This document shows, piece after piece, positions 1 through 10,609 of a stretch of DNA of 64,000 nt (positions are counted from its first letter, which is position 1; every line of letters begins with the position of its first letter). Position numbers and translations under genes: made by a program. Origin of the DNA: Streptomyces sp. SW4. Lineage in GTDB: Bacteria > Actinomycetota > Actinomycetes > Streptomycetales > Streptomycetaceae. A model generated the notes under the pieces. It was not told the origin of the DNA and searched no databases. It saw only the letters and a program-made list of their open reading frames with translations. The stretch spans positions 5,081,001-5,145,000 of the forward strand of contig QKWM01000004.1 of the NCBI GenBank assembly GCA_003248315.1. The letters run 5' to 3'.

Positions 1-2128
1 CAACCTCACCTCCGGCAACGGCACCCGCGCCCTGTGGCTGCTGCTCCTGCCGTTCATGGTGGTCAACCTCGCCCACTGGATGCGGCCGGCCGCCCGGGGC
101 CGGGACCGGACGGTGCGGCTGTACGGCGTGCTGGTGCGGCTGGCCGGACTGACCCTGACGGTGCTGCTGGTCGCCGCGGCCTGCGAGGTCGCCCTGGACC
201 TGATCGCCTGGCAGTGCGCGGGCACCCGCGCGTGCGCGGGCCGGCACTCCTGGCTGGGCTTCCTGTCCCCGTCCGGGTCGGACGGCGGCTGGTGGAGCCG
301 GCCCGGCCGCAGGCTCGCCCTCGCCGCCGTCGTGCCCGCCGCGCTCACCGGCCTGCTCTGGTATCTGTCCCTGCGCACCTGGCGGGCGTACGAGTCGCAG
401 CAGCCGCTCGACCGCACGCCCGACGCCGACGAGGTGCCCGGCCCCACCGCCCTCGGCCGGCCCGGCTTCTGGTACGGGCGCCGGCTGGTGGCCCGGCTGC
501 GCGCCGCGCACACCGCGGCGGCACTGCTCACCGTCGCGGCGGCGGTCGGCGCACCGGCGGCCCGCTTCGACCGCCGGGCCGGCGGACCCGCCGTCCTCGA
601 CGTGCTGGGCCGGGTCCTGGAGGGCGCACTGGTCGCCGGCGCCCTCGTCGTGGTGGCCGTCGTCTGCCGCCGTGGCCGCAGCGAACGGCGCCTGGACCGC
701 ACGCTCGACGAGCACCTGGTCCGCCGGCTGCCCTTCGCCGCGCTCGGCCTGCTCGCCCTCGCCGTGCTGTACGCCGGCTGGGAACGGCCGGGCTGGGCCT
801 CGTCGGGCCGGCTGCCCGGCGACGCGACCTTCGGCGGCATCATCCTGGTCCAGGGCCTGCTCGTGGTCGCCCTCGGCGTCGTCGCCCACCTGCTGCACCG
901 CACCGACGGGCACGCGCGCACCGCGATGCGCGGCCTCGGCGGACCGGCGGTCGCCATGCTGGCCTGCGCCCTGGGCGGGGTGATGTCCGGCGGCGTCGCC
1001 CAGCGGGTGTCGGACTGGCTGGACGGCACCGGCGCCCGTCTGCCCGGGCCCCCGGTCCTGCTGACCTGGCAGGCCTCCGTCATCCCGCCGCTGCTCGTCC
1101 TGGTGCTGCTGCTGTGCGGCGCCCTCGCCCTGCGCACCTGGCGGCGGGCCCGCGCCGAACAGGCCGCCGTGGCCGGCGAACACCCCGGCGAGGCCGGCGA
1201 CAGCGCACGCACCCGCCGCATCGCGACCGCCCGCGCGATGGCCGGCCTCACCGACCGCGCGCCCCTGGTCGTCGCCGTCACCGCCGCGGCGACCCTCCTG
1301 GCGGGCGCCGGGGCCCTCGCCGGCGCCCTGGCCACCGACCGCGTCCCCGCCGACGCCGCACGGGACACGCCCGCCTTCGTGCAGGGCGCCGCACACACCG
1401 CGCAGGCCCTGGGCTCCTGGCTGATCGGCCTCGGCTTCATACTGTTCGTCACCTGGGGCCGCCGCGCCTACAAGGACGCCTCCGCCCGGCGCACCATCGG
1501 CATCCTCTGGGACGTGGGCACCTTCTGGCCGCGCGCCGCCCACCCCTTCGCCCCGCCCTGCTACGCCGAGCGCGCCGTGCCCGACCTCACCTGGCGCATG
1601 GCCACCTGGACCCGCGCCACCGGCGGCCGGCTCGTGATCTCCGGGCACTCCCAGGGCAGCGTGCTCGCCGCCGCCGCGGCCTGGCAGCTGGCGCCGTCCG
1701 CCCGCAGACGCGTCGCCCTGCTCACCTACGGCTCCCCGCTGGAACGGCTCTACGGCCGCTGGTTCCCCGCCCACTTCGGGCCGGAGGCCCTCGGCTCCCT
1801 GCACGCGGAGGTCGACTGCTGGCGCAACCTGTACCGGCTCACCGACCCGATCGGCGGCCCGGTGCGGCTGTCCGGCGACCGCGGCCCGGCCGTGGACCGC
1901 GAACCCCTCAAGGACCCGCTCGCGTACGGCCGTACGGCCGCGCATCCGCTGCCCGCGCCGATCCTCGGCCACTCCGAGTACCAGGCCGACCCGGCGTTCG
2001 CCGAGGAACGGCAGCGTCTCCTGGCGCGGCTGCGCCCGGAGGTGCCGGCGCCGCGCGACACGGGCCGGCCGCCGGTCCCGGGCGCGGACGGCGGACCTCA
2101 GGACTGCTCGGGCAGGTCCTCGGCGTAG
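1..2128 (+). CDS. Integral membrane protein with C-terminal lipase-like (GHSQG) domain, 5' partial
   Basis: The reading frame is open from the first base of the window, so the true start lies upstream. The visible part is about 709 residues. Hydrophobic segments alternate with Arg-rich loops through roughly the first 490 residues, indicating a multi-pass membrane protein. The C-terminal part contains GHSQGS (nucleotides 1645-1662), the nucleophile elbow of alpha/beta-hydrolases, followed by YGSPLERLYG and later an Asp/His-rich stretch. An esterase or lipase-like activity at the membrane is an inference; I cannot name a substrate. The frame is unbroken, unlike most genes here. The last 31 bases overlap the 3' end of the convergent AAA+ gene. 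Moderately confident in the architecture, low in function. Confidence 0.75.
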   Translation, partial: NLTSGNGTRALWLLLLPFMVVNLAHWMRPAARGRDRTVRLYGVLVRLAGLTLTVLLVAAACEVALDLIAWQCAGTRACAGRHSWLGFLSPSGSDGGWWSRPGRRLALAAVVPAALTGLLWYLSLRTWRAYESQQPLDRTPDADEVPGPTALGRPGFWYGRRLVARLRAAHTAAALLTVAAAVGAPAARFDRRAGGPAVLDVLGRVLEGALVAGALVVVAVVCRRGRSERRLDRTLDEHLVRRLPFAALGLLALAVLYAGWERPGWASSGRLPGDATFGGIILVQGLLVVALGVVAHLLHRTDGHARTAMRGLGGPAVAMLACALGGVMSGGVAQRVSDWLDGTGARLPGPPVLLTWQASVIPPLLVLVLLLCGALALRTWRRARAEQAAVAGEHPGEAGDSARTRRIATARAMAGLTDRAPLVVAVTAAATLLAGAGALAGALATDRVPADAARDTPAFVQGAAHTAQALGSWLIGLGFILFVTWGRRAYKDASARRTIGILWDVGTFWPRAAHPFAPPCYAERAVPDLTWRMATWTRATGGRLVISGHSQGSVLAAAAAWQLAPSARRRVALLTYGSPLERLYGRWFPAHFGPEALGSLHAEVDCWRNLYRLTDPIGGPVRLSGDRGPAVDREPLKDPLAYGRTAAHPLPAPILGHSEYQADPAFAEERQRLLARLRPEVPAPRDTGRPPVPGADGGPQDCSGRSSA

Positions 2129-4531
2129 AGCAGCGTCAGATCGTCCGTGGTCGGGTCGGCCAACTGCGCGACCCGGCCCGCGTGCCGCTCCACCATCGCC
2201 TCGAAGGTCTGGCGCGCCGTACGGCCGTTGCCGAACGCCGGGCCCTTCGGCAGCGCCGTGAAGTACGCCAGCAGCGCCTCGGCCGCGCCCGGCGCCAGCC
2301 GGTACTCGTGCTCCTCGGCCTGCTGCTCCACGATCCGCAGCAGCTCCTCGGGGCCGTAGTCGCCGAAGGTGATGGTCCGGGAGAAGCGGGAGGCGACACC
2401 GGGGTTGACGGACAGGAACCGCTCCATCTCCGCCGTGTAACCGGCGACGATCACCACGACCGCGTCCCGGTGGTCCTCCATCAGCTTCACCAGCGTGTCG
2501 ATGGCCTCCTTGCCGAAGTCGCGGCCCGCGTCCTCGGGGAGAGCGCGTACGCCTCGTCGATGAACAGCACACCGCCGCGCGCCCGTTCGAACGCCTCCTG
2601 GGTGCGGATCGCCGTCGAGCCGATGTGCTCGCCGACCAGGTCGACCCGGGAGACCTCGACCAGGTGCCCCTTGTCCAGCACTCCGAGCGAGGCGAGGATC
2701 TCGCCGTACAGACGGGCGACCGTCGTCTTGCCGGTGCCGGGGGAGCCGGTGAAGACCAGATGGCGCTTGACGGAGGCCGCCTTCAGCCCGGCCTCCCGGC
2801 GGCGCCGGCCCACCTCGATCATGTCGGTCAGGGCCCGCACCTCGCGCTTGACGCTCTCCAGGCCCACCAGCGCGTCCAGCTCACCGAGCACGGCCTTCGA
2901 CGTCCGGGCCGGCGGCTGCGGCGCCGCGTCCCCGACCAGCGGCTCCTGCTCGGTGCTGCGCTGCCCGGGGATCGACCCGAGCAGCCCGGGCGTGTGGTCG
3001 GCCGTCTGCACGGCCGTCTCCCGGACCGCGGGCGTGCGCAGGCCTGCGCTCTCGTCGCTGGTGCAGTCCTCCACGACCGGGCCGGCGTCGAGGGAGCCGC
3101 CGGGGCCGCCGTCCGCGAACTCGTACCCGCCGCGTGCGCAGCGGTCCGTGCGGCACTTCCTGAGCGTCGTACGACAGCCGTCGATCACGTGGAAGCCGTA
3201 GCCGCCGCTGCCCGTCACCCGGCAGTCCAGGAAGCTGCCCCGGCCGCCGGCCGACACGTAGACACCGGCCTCGGCGGGCGAGTCGACCGTGCAGCGCTCG
3301 ATGGTGGGGTCGGCGCCCTTGGTGACGATGACACCGGTCCGGGTGCCGTCCAGGGTGCAGTTGTTCAGCGTGCCGCCGCTGCCGTGGTCGCGGAACCAGG
3401 CGCCCGTCGCCGCCTCCCGGATCCGGCAGTCGTCGAGCTGGGCGGTGGCGCCGTCGCTGACCGACACGGCCGTGTTGCGCACCTGCGACAGGTCGCTGTC
3501 GACCACGTCCGCGCGGGAGCCGCGGTCCAGCACGAACAGCGCGTCCGGCACGTCGTGCACCCGGCAGGAGTCCAGGACCGCGGTGGCGCCGTCGCTGACC
3601 CACACCGCCGGATAGTCGCCGGTGCTGTCGAAGATCTCGCACTGGTTGGCGTCCACCCGCGTGCCCGGGTCCCACACGGACAGTCCGTTGCGGCCGAACT
3701 GCCGCACGCTGGTGCGGGTCAGCGTGAGCACCGAGCGGGAGCGCAGATCGACCGCGTTCTCCGGGATGTCGTGGATGCGGCAGTCGGCGAGCGTCAGCAC
3801 GGCGTCCGTGTCGAGGGTGACGCCGTCGGCCGTGGTGCGGTGCACGTCGCAGTCGGTGAGGTGCCCGGTGGCGCGGCCGGTGATCTGCACGCCGCTGCCC
3901 GCACCTCGTAGACCTCGCACCCGACGGCCTCCAGGGCCGTGTGCTCCCCGGTCGCCGTCAGCCCGGAACCGGCGGCGTGGTGGACCCGGCAGCGCTCCAG
4001 GCGCGGATGGGCGCCGGTCCGCACCGCGACGCCCGCCTGCCCGGCCGCGACGACCTCGCAGTCCTCGAACACCCCGCCCCCGCCGTCGACCACGGCGATG
4101 CCGGCGCCCGCCGGATTGTCGACCGTGCACCGCCGCACCGTCGGACGGGCGCCGCCGCGCACCTCGATGCCGGCGGCGGACCGCGTGACCACCCGGACGT
4201 CCAGCAGCTCGGGGTGCCCTCCTCGACGAGCACCGCGGGCGACGTCGGGTCCTGACCCTCGATGTGCAGGTCGCGCACCACCGCCGAGGCCCGCACGATC
4301 AGCGGCACCCCGTCCGCGGGCGCGATGCGCACGGCGCCGTGCGCCCCTCGGGGCCGCGCAGGGTCACCGCCCGCCCCACGACGAGGTTCTCCGGTAGGTG
4401 CCCGGGGCGACGGTGAGGACGTCACCGTCGGTCGCGGCCTCCAGGGCGGCGGCGAGCGATGCGTACTCACCCGTGCGGCGCCGCCACCGCGACGTGCCGG
4501 TGTGCGTCACCTGGACCGTGCCCTGTGCCAT
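2098..4531 (-). CDS. CbxX/CfqX-type AAA+ ATPase fused to an N-terminal right-handed parallel beta-helix
   Basis: Five single-base losses (near 4390, 4345, 4215, 3905 and 2535) break the frame; adding them back gives about 812 residues. The start is ATG at 4531 (MAQGTVQVTHTG). Residues about 10-510 are a long series of beta-helix rungs of the type 'xxIxxCxVxxxxxxGVxVxxGAxPxL', as in pectate-lyase-like and NosD-like folds. The C-terminal third is an AAA+ module: Walker A GSPGTGKTT (around 2725-2755), pore-loop region LVGEHIG, Walker B GVLFIDEAYAL (around 2550-2580), sensor IVAGY and an Arg-finger region NPGVASRFSR. The family (CbxX/SpoVK, also EccA of type VII secretion) remodels protein complexes. 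A beta-helix in place of an adaptor domain suggests a recognition or scaffold role. An Rv1733c-like membrane protein lies upstream on the same strand. Confidence 0.85.
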
Positions 4532-4700
4532 GGCGTTGCTGTGCCCCCACCTCGTCGTACTGATGGCTGGTTCTGACGGCTCGTTCACCCGCGGCGCACC
4601 ACGGCCCCTGCGGCCCGGGCCGCGGGTCGATGCCGAACGGGTCCGGCCGGTCCACCGTAGCGTGCGCGCGGGCGGTGGGTTGACCACAGGCTCCAGCCCG

Positions 4701-5304
4701 TCAACTGCCCGTACCGGTGCGGCCCCAGTCGCCTCCGGCGCGCTCCCAGGCCCGGTCCAGCGGGCGAACCGGCGGCGGACCATGCGCCACACCACGATCC
4801 GCCGGGCCGCCTCGACGACACCGGCGGTCATCAGCGCGGCGCCGAACCCGGCGAGCACGGCATGGGTCGTGGCCGTGGCGGCGTCGAGCGGGCGGGCCGT
4901 CGTCCGGCCGTGCCCGTCGGTCCATATCGCGAAGCGGTCGCCGGCCCGCGGGTCGTCGAGGCCCGCGAGGACCGGGCCCTGGTGCGCGGTGCCGTCCGGG
5001 CCGGTCCACTCGGCGAGGACGCGGCTGCGCAGGTCCCGGCGGCGGCCGTCTCCGGCTCGATCTGCAGCGGGGACCGGTCCAGCTCCCGTACGACGGTCGC
5101 CGTCACCCGGTGGCGGGAGGCGTGCTGCTCCTGGACGGAACGCTGCAGCGAGTCCTGGACCGTGCCGGCGACGGCCGTGCCGATCACGGGGGCCGCGCAC
5201 AGGATGAGCAGCAGCGCCGCCAGGGCCACCCAGGCCTCGATCAGGTCGGTCGTGCGGCGCAGCGGATTGTGCCGCCAGCGCCAGAGCCCGGTGATGGCTC
5301 GCAC
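4701..5304 (-). CDS. Rv1733c-like two-helix membrane protein
   Basis: Reconstructed length is about 201 residues after restoring two lost bases (near 5045 and 4765). It starts MRAITGLWRWRHNPLRR, then a first membrane helix (about residues 22-45), a central extracytoplasmic domain with a WTGPDGTAHQG segment, a second helix (about residues 135-160, HAVLAGFGAALMTAGVV) and a basic tail ending WDRAWERAGGDWG. The same order and motifs occur in a second copy at 56293-56877. Mycobacterial Rv1733c is a membrane protein of the dormancy regulon; its biochemical role is not known. It lies 170 bases upstream of the AAA+/beta-helix gene on the same strand and could be co-transcribed with it. Family assignment is good; function is unknown. 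Confidence 0.75.
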
Positions 5305-5503
5305 CGATCACACCCCCTTCCCGCTTCGTGCCGTCCCCCGCGGAGCAGCTCGGGCGCGGTCCGCCGGCGGAGGGCCGGCCGCGCCCGTGACCGGCCCGGA
5401 CCGCCCTCCGACGCCTCGGCGGCGCCTCTCACGAACTTCTCACACAAGACGAACGCGCGGGCGGGAACCGGGTTCCCGGACACGGACGTGGCCGGCGGGC
5501 GGC

Positions 5504-6327
5504 TCATCCGGTGACGGTGACCGGGTCGCCGGCCCGGACGGTGCCGGGCCGAGCGGCACCAGGTTCTGCCCGAAGACCAGCCTGCCGTCGCGGCGGCGGT
5601 GCCGGCCCAGGGTGGCGAGCGGCTCCCGGCCGCGGCGGCCGTCTCCTGGTCGGTGGTGGTCACCACGCAGCGCCCGGACGGCTTGGCGACCCGGAAGGCC
5701 ACCTCGCCGACCGTGACGCGCGTCCAGCCGTCCTCGGCCCAGGCCTCGGTGCCGGACACCACCAGATTGGGCCGGAAGCGGTTCATGGGCAGGGGCCCTC
5801 GTCGGGGTGATCGCCCCGCGCGACGAGGGCGTTGAGGGCGTCCAGCGAGGCCGTCGTGGTCAGCAGGAGGGGTAGCCGTCGGCGAACGAGACGGTCTCGC
5901 CCGGCAGCGCGTACCGGGGGTCGACCGGACGCCGGGTCGCGGGGTCGTCCATGTGCACCAGGCGCACGCTCACCCCGAGGCGGTCGCTGCACCACGCGTG
6001 CGCCGCCTCTCCCTCGGCCGGCACCGCCTCCACCTTGTCCCGGAAGATCTCCACCGGCAGCGTGCTCCCCGGGCGCGGCACCGGCACGGTCAGCGGCTCG
6101 GCGCCGGGCGCGGACAGCCGAAGGCCACCGCCGGGCAGCAGCTCGGCGGTGGCCAGGGCGAGACGCGGCTGCCCGCGCTGCGTGACGACCTTTCCCCCGT
6201 CGTCGACCAGCATCCAGCGGCGGTCACCGGCCAGCCCCCAGGGCTCCACGACGGCCTCCCGGAGCGTCTGGCCCCGGAACGCCTTGACCGGATGGACATG
6301 GATCGACTGCAGTCGCGCATTCCCCAT
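5504..6327 (-). CDS. MOSC domain protein (YcbX/mARC-like)
   Basis: Restoring four lost bases (near 5868, 5795, 5655 and 5555) gives about 275 residues. The protein opens MGNARLQSIHVHPVKAF, the classical MOSC N-terminal beta-barrel motif, with WGLAGDRRWMLVD next (residues about 30-42). The C-terminal MOSC core holds NRFRPNLVV and a late SGRCVVTT segment, where the conserved Cys that binds sulfur or molybdenum cofactor sits. MOSC proteins transfer sulfur or reduce N-hydroxylated compounds through the molybdenum cofactor; the natural substrate cannot be read from sequence. Its 3' end lies about 200 bases from the Rv1733c-like gene, and 40 bases separate its start from the DUF6643 stop. High confidence in family. 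Confidence 0.88.
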
Positions 6328-6367
6328 GGGCCCATCGTGCCAGGCGGCGCCGACGGCCCGGGACGGC

Positions 6368-6800
6368 TCAGTAGCCGCGGTACTGCTGGTTGTTGTACGG
6401 GTCCTGATAGGGCGCCGGGGCCGGCCGGGGCGCGGCGGGGCGCATCGCCTCGTACCCCGCGGGACCGGGCGCGACCGGGCGCGGCGGCTGCGGCTGCTGC
6501 GGGCCGGGTAGCCGCGCGGCGCGGTCGCCTGCTGCGGGATGTAGGCCGTGGCGCCTGCTGCAGCGGTGCGGGCTGCGGCGCCTGCTGGTAGCCGTAGGAG
6601 GGCTGGGCCGGGGCCGCCGGAGCGCGGGCAGCGCCGACGGGAGGGCGGGCAGGTGGCTGCCCGGCGCGTCGTACGCGGCGGGACCCGGATCGGGGCGATC
6701 TGCGGGGTGCCCCGCTCGGCCACGAGCGAGTCGTAGATCGGGGTGTCCGGGAAGGAGGCGGAGTAGTAGCCGCCGCCATAAGTGGAGCGGGGGAGGTCAT
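6368..6800 (-). CDS. DUF6643 family protein (conserved actinobacterial, Pro/Gln-rich)
   Basis: Five single-base losses fragment this small gene; restored, it encodes about 145 residues. The N-terminus carries STYGGGYYSASFPDTPIYDS and LVAERGTPQIAPIRVP, which I recognise as the conserved block of DUF6643. The rest is low complexity, Ala/Pro/Gln-rich (SYGYQQAPQPAPLQQA, YIPQQATAPRGY) and it ends YQDPYNNQQYRGY. ATG at 6800 (MTSPRSTYGG) requires one added C in a run of five; an alternative ATG at 6807 reads MCHDLPRSTYGG without repair. I prefer 6800 because it gives the family's usual N-terminus, from memory. No enzymatic function is known. The protein is predicted soluble and largely disordered. 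Confidence 0.8.
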
Positions 6801-6807
6801 GGCACAT

Positions 6808-7108
6808 AAGTTAAGCCCACGATGTGCTGGTTGGGGAGACCGATAAGAGGGTTGTTTTCCGTGCCCGGCGTGACCTGGGATCCCCAATACGAGCGAAGTT
6901 ACTGAAAAAGGGCATACGCAGGCATGATTTTCTGGTAAAGGCCGAGTTCCGGGCGGGTTACCGGCGGTTGGCGGCCCGACGAGGCGGGCGTGCCGCGGGC
7001 GTTCCCCGGCAGGGTCCCGGCGGTTCCGGCTCGGCCGCGGCCGGGGACCGGCACAATCGGCGTGACGGCCGGGCGCGGCCCGGCGCGGCGACAGGCGAGG
7101 GGGCGGAC
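6808..7108. promoter_or_regulatory. Divergent intergenic region between DUF6643 and the TerD-type gene
   Basis: About 300 bases without a gene. The part nearest DUF6643 (6805-6950) is clearly richer in A/T than its surroundings (for example GATAAGAGGGTTGTTTTCC and GTTACTGAAAAAGGGC), as expected of promoter DNA. I could not assign a confident -35/-10 pair on either strand. The right part (6960-7100) returns to very high GC and ends in a purine-rich GGCGAGGGGGCGG ribosome site for the gene at 7109. Confidence 0.4.
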
Positions 7109-8361
7109 ATGTCGATGGCCAAGGGGTCGAACACACCCGTGCCGACGGCGGCGTTGCGGGTCGAGCTGGGCTGGCGCTCGGGCCCGGTGTGCCCGACGCC
7201 GACGCCTCGGTGCTGCTGCTGGCCGGCGGAAGGTGCGCTCCGACGCGGACTTCGTCTTCTACAACCAGCCGCACCACTCCTCCGGCGCGGTGCGGCACGA
7301 GGGCAAGCACGACCGCGCCGGCCGGGTGACCGACAGCCTGCTCGTCGACCTCGCGCGCGTGGAGCCCGGATCGAGACCGTGGTCGTCGCCGCCTCCGCCG
7401 ACGGCGGTTCCTTCGGACAGGTCCCCGAGCTGTCCATCGAGGTCCGCGACCTTGGGCAGGGCACGGTCGTGGCCCGCTTCGACAACCCGGGCGCCACGGT
7501 GGAGACGGCCTTCGTCCTGGGCGAGTTCTACCGCCGGCAGGGCGCCTGGAAGTTCCGCGCCGTCGGGCAGGGCTACGACAGCGGACTCGAAGGCCTCGCC
7601 ACGGACTACGGCATCACGGTGGACGAGCCGCAGCAGGCGCCCCCGGCGCGGACACCCGCCCCCGCCCCGCCCGTCGCCCCGCGCCGCCGCCACCCCTGCC
7701 CGCCCGCCGCGGCCCCGGCGGAACCGGTCCGGTTCACCAAGGTGACGCTCACCAAGGCGGCCCCTCGGTCTCCCTGACCAAGCAGGGCGGCACCTCGGGC
7801 GCCCTGCGCGTGAACCTCAACTGGAGGTGCGCAAGCAGTTCTCCGGCTGGGCCCGCAAACTGGGCCGCCCCGTGGCCCTGCACGACGACCTCGACCTCGA
7901 CCTGTGCGCCCTGTACGAACTCACCGACGGCAGCAAGGGCGTCGTCCAGGCCCTCGGCAACGCCTTCGGCGCCCTGGACCGGCCCCCCTACATCCACCTC
8001 GACGGCGACGACCGCACCGGGGCCGTGTCGACCGGCGAGAACCTCACGGTCAACCTCGATCACCAGCGGGCGTTCCGGCGGATCCTCGTCTTCGTCACCA
8101 TCTACGAGGCGCGCGGTCCTTCGCCGACCTGCACGCCACGGTGACCCTCCGGCCCCAGCACGGCGCGCCGGTCGACTTCTCGCTCGACGAGTGCACGGTC
8201 CCCTCCACCGTCTGCGCGCTCGCCCTGATCACCAACACGGGCTCGGACCTGGTCGTCCAGCGCGAGGCGCGCTACCTCGTGCCCGAGCGCGGCGTCAGCC
8301 CGCAGCGGACCGTCGACCACGCCTACGGGTGGGGCATGAACTGGACCCCGGCCGGAAGTGA
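7109..8361 (+). CDS. Double TerD-domain protein (tellurium-resistance family)
   Basis: Seven lost bases are needed to restore one frame of about 419 residues, from ATG at 7109 (ATG at 7115 is also possible) to TGA at 8359-8361. The first TerD-like domain (residues about 1-190) has LRVELGWRSGPG, DADFVFYNQPHHSSGAV and IETVVVAASADGGSFGQV. A Pro/Ala-rich linker follows. The second domain carries VSLTKQGGTSGALRVNLNW, LDLDLCALYELTDGSKGVVQ and ERGVSPQRTVDHAYGWGM. TerD domains bind calcium through acidic clusters like the DLDLD and DGDD stretches seen here. The two-domain layout resembles TerA-type proteins. The family is linked to tellurite and general stress phenotypes. No other ter gene is adjacent. 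Confidence 0.85.
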
Positions 8362-8426
8362 CCCGGACCGCAGGCGGCCCGGTCGCCGGAGGCGGTCCCG
8401 GGCGTCCGAGGGGTTCCCCGGTGCGT

Positions 8427-9609
8427 TCAGCCCTCCTCGGGCACGGCGCCGGGGCGGGCGTAGGTGCGGCCCTTCCACGCCGCCCCGCGTCCCCGGTGGT
8501 GCTGCACCGCGGAGTCGACCGTCATCAGCAGGTACAGCAGCGCGGTGAACGGCAGCGCGGGGGCGAGCCACGCCGGCTGCCCGTAGTAGCGGAGCATCGG
8601 CAGGTACGTGCCCGACATCACCAGCCAGGCCAGTGCGCCGAGCACCGCGGCGACCGCGTTCCCGGCGGCCGCGCCGCCGACGGCGGCCACCGGCGCACCA
8701 GGTACACCAGCGCCAGTCCGGCGACCGTCGCGACCAGCACCAGCGGCCGGTGGCGCAGCTGGCGTAGGCGCTGCGCGACACCATCCGCCACAGGTCGCGC
8801 AGCCGCGGATACGGGCGCACGCTGTCCACCCCGTCGGCCAGGCCCAGCCAGATCCGCCCGCCGCCGCGCTTGACGGCCCGGGCCAGCGCCACGTCGTCGA
8901 TCACGGCCTGCCGGATGGAGTCCGGGATCCGCGCCCGTTCGGCCGCCTCGGTGCGCAGCAGGACGCACCCGCCGGCCGCCGCCGCCGTCCGCGCGCCCTC
9001 CTTCGCGACCCGGCGGAAGGGGTAGAGCTGGGCGAAGAAGTAGACGAAGGCCGGCACCACCAGCCGCTCCCACAGGCTCGACACCCGCAGCCGGGCCATC
9101 TGGGAGACGGCGTCGAACCCGCCGGCGTCGGCCGCCGCGACCAGCCGGCGCAGGCTGTCCGGGGCGTGCGCGATGTCGGCGTCCGTCAGCAGCAGGTACT
9201 CGGGCGCACGCGCGCGTGCCAGCACGATGCCGTGCCGCACCGCCCACAGCTTGCCCGTCCACCCCGGCGGCGGCTCACCCGGCGAGGCCACGGTCAGCCG
9301 CAGCCCGTCCTGGTGCCGGGCCAGCTCCCGGGCCAGCTCCCCGGTCCCGTCCGAGCTGCCGTCGTCGACGAGGAAGACCTCCGCGGGCCCCGGATAGTCC
9401 TGGGCGAGCAGCGAGGGCAGGCTCGCCGGCAGAACGGCCGCCTCGTCCCGCGCGGGCACCACGACGCACACCGACGGCCAGGACGCGGGCCGCCGCGCGG
9501 GCGGCAGCCGCACGTCGGTGCGCCAGGACATGCCCTGGCAGAGCAGCAGCCACAGCCAGGCGGCGAGGGACACGGCGGGAACGGCGGAAGTCCACAGGGC
9601 GGCGCTCAC
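8427..9609 (-). CDS. Family 2 glycosyltransferase, HpnB-like
   Basis: About 394 residues after restoring two bases (near 8770 and 8695). The GTG start at 9609 is followed by a membrane helix (SLAAWLWLLLCQG). A GT2 fold comes next: VCVVVPARDEAAVLP, LVDDGSSDGTGELA, LLLTDADIAHAPDSL (the DxD-type metal site), and the acceptor region QAVIDDVALARAVKRGGG. Two or three C-terminal membrane helices follow, ending RTYARPGAVPEEG. This arrangement matches the HpnB group described from hopanoid clusters. No hopanoid gene is nearby, so the substrate is open. It is divergent from the racemase gene with only 57 bases between them. Confidence 0.82.
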
Positions 9610-9666
9610 GTGCGCAGTCTGCCCCACGGGAACGGCCCGGCGGCGCACATCGTCTATCGTGGCCGG

Positions 9667-10448
9667 GTGAAGATCGCGCTCATGGACTCCGGGATCGGTC
9701 TGCTGGCGGCCACCGCCGCGGTTCGGCGCCTCAGGCCGGACGCCGATCTCGTCCTCTCCCTGGACCCCGACGGCATGCCCTGGGGCCCCGCACGCCCGAG
9801 GACCTGACCGGGAGGGCCCTCGCCGTCGCCGAGGCCGCCGCCGCCCACCGGCCGGACGCGCTGATCGTCGGCTGCAACACCGCGACCGTGCACGCGCTGC
9901 CCGCGCTGCGCGCCCGCCTGGAGCCGGACCTGCCCGTCGTCGGCACCGTCCGGCGATCAAGCCCGCCGCGGCCGGGGAGGCCCGCTCGCCATCTGGGCGA
10001 CGCCCGCCACCACCGGCAGCGCCTACCAGCGCGACCTGATCGAGCGGTACGCCGCCGGGGCCGACGTCACCGAGGTGCCGTGCCGGGGCTCGCCGAGGCC
10101 GTCGAACGGGCCGACGAGTCCGCGATCGACGCCGCCGTGACCGCCGCCGCGGCCCTGACGCCGGGTGACGTCACCACCGTCGTCCTCGGCTGCACCCACT
10201 ACGAGCTGGTCGCCGAGCGCATCCGCGCTGCCGTCCAGCGGCCCGGCCGCCCGCCCCTCGCCCTGCACGGCTCGGCCGGTGCGGTCGCCGCCCAGGCGCT
10301 GCGCCGCCTCGACGCGCAGCCGGCCCCCGGCGCCCCGGCCGAGGGCACGCTGACGGTGCTGCTCAGCGGACGCGAGGGCGCCCTCCCCGCAGCGGCCCTG
10401 GCCTACGAGGAGGGCAGGCTGCTGCGGGCGGTCACCCCCGCCCGCTGA
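9667..10448 (+). CDS. murI: Aspartate/glutamate racemase family protein (glutamate racemase-like)
   Basis: Four lost bases (near 9792, 9955, 9978 and 10085) restore about 261 residues. The GTG start gives VKIALMDSGIGLLAA, the substrate-binding DSG motif. The two catalytic cysteines stand in VGCNTATVHALPAL (first half) and VVLGCTHYELVAERI (second half), as in cofactor-independent glutamate racemases. The role would be to supply D-glutamate for peptidoglycan. The sequence around the DSG differs from the usual FDSGVGGL, so this may be a second, divergent racemase rather than the housekeeping MurI; the symbol is tentative. Confidence 0.78.
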
Positions 10449-10609
10449 CCGGTTCCCGGGCCCCGGCCGCCGGCCGCCCCGCCCGTTCACGTCCCGCGCC
10501 GGTGTCCCCAGGGCGTGGTTCGCCTGCCGCGGCGGCCGGACGCCCGGTCGGCCCAGTCGCGCTGCGCGGGGCGGTACCCGCGCGGCGAAAGCTGAGTAAC
10601 CTCATAGCC

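Noticed and set aside
34..3201. Very long Arg/Pro/Gly-rich open frame of 1055 codons on the plus strand
   Set aside because: It is the shadow of the membrane hydrolase and of the antisense AAA+ gene in another frame; composition is Arg/Pro/Gly-rich with no recognisable domains, as expected in 73% GC DNA.
7109..8361. Complete tellurite-resistance (ter) operon
   Set aside because: Only one double TerD protein is present; no TerB, TerC or other ter gene is adjacent.
8427..9609. Hopanoid biosynthesis cluster
   Set aside because: The glycosyltransferase is HpnB-like but no squalene-hopene cyclase or other hopanoid gene is in the window.
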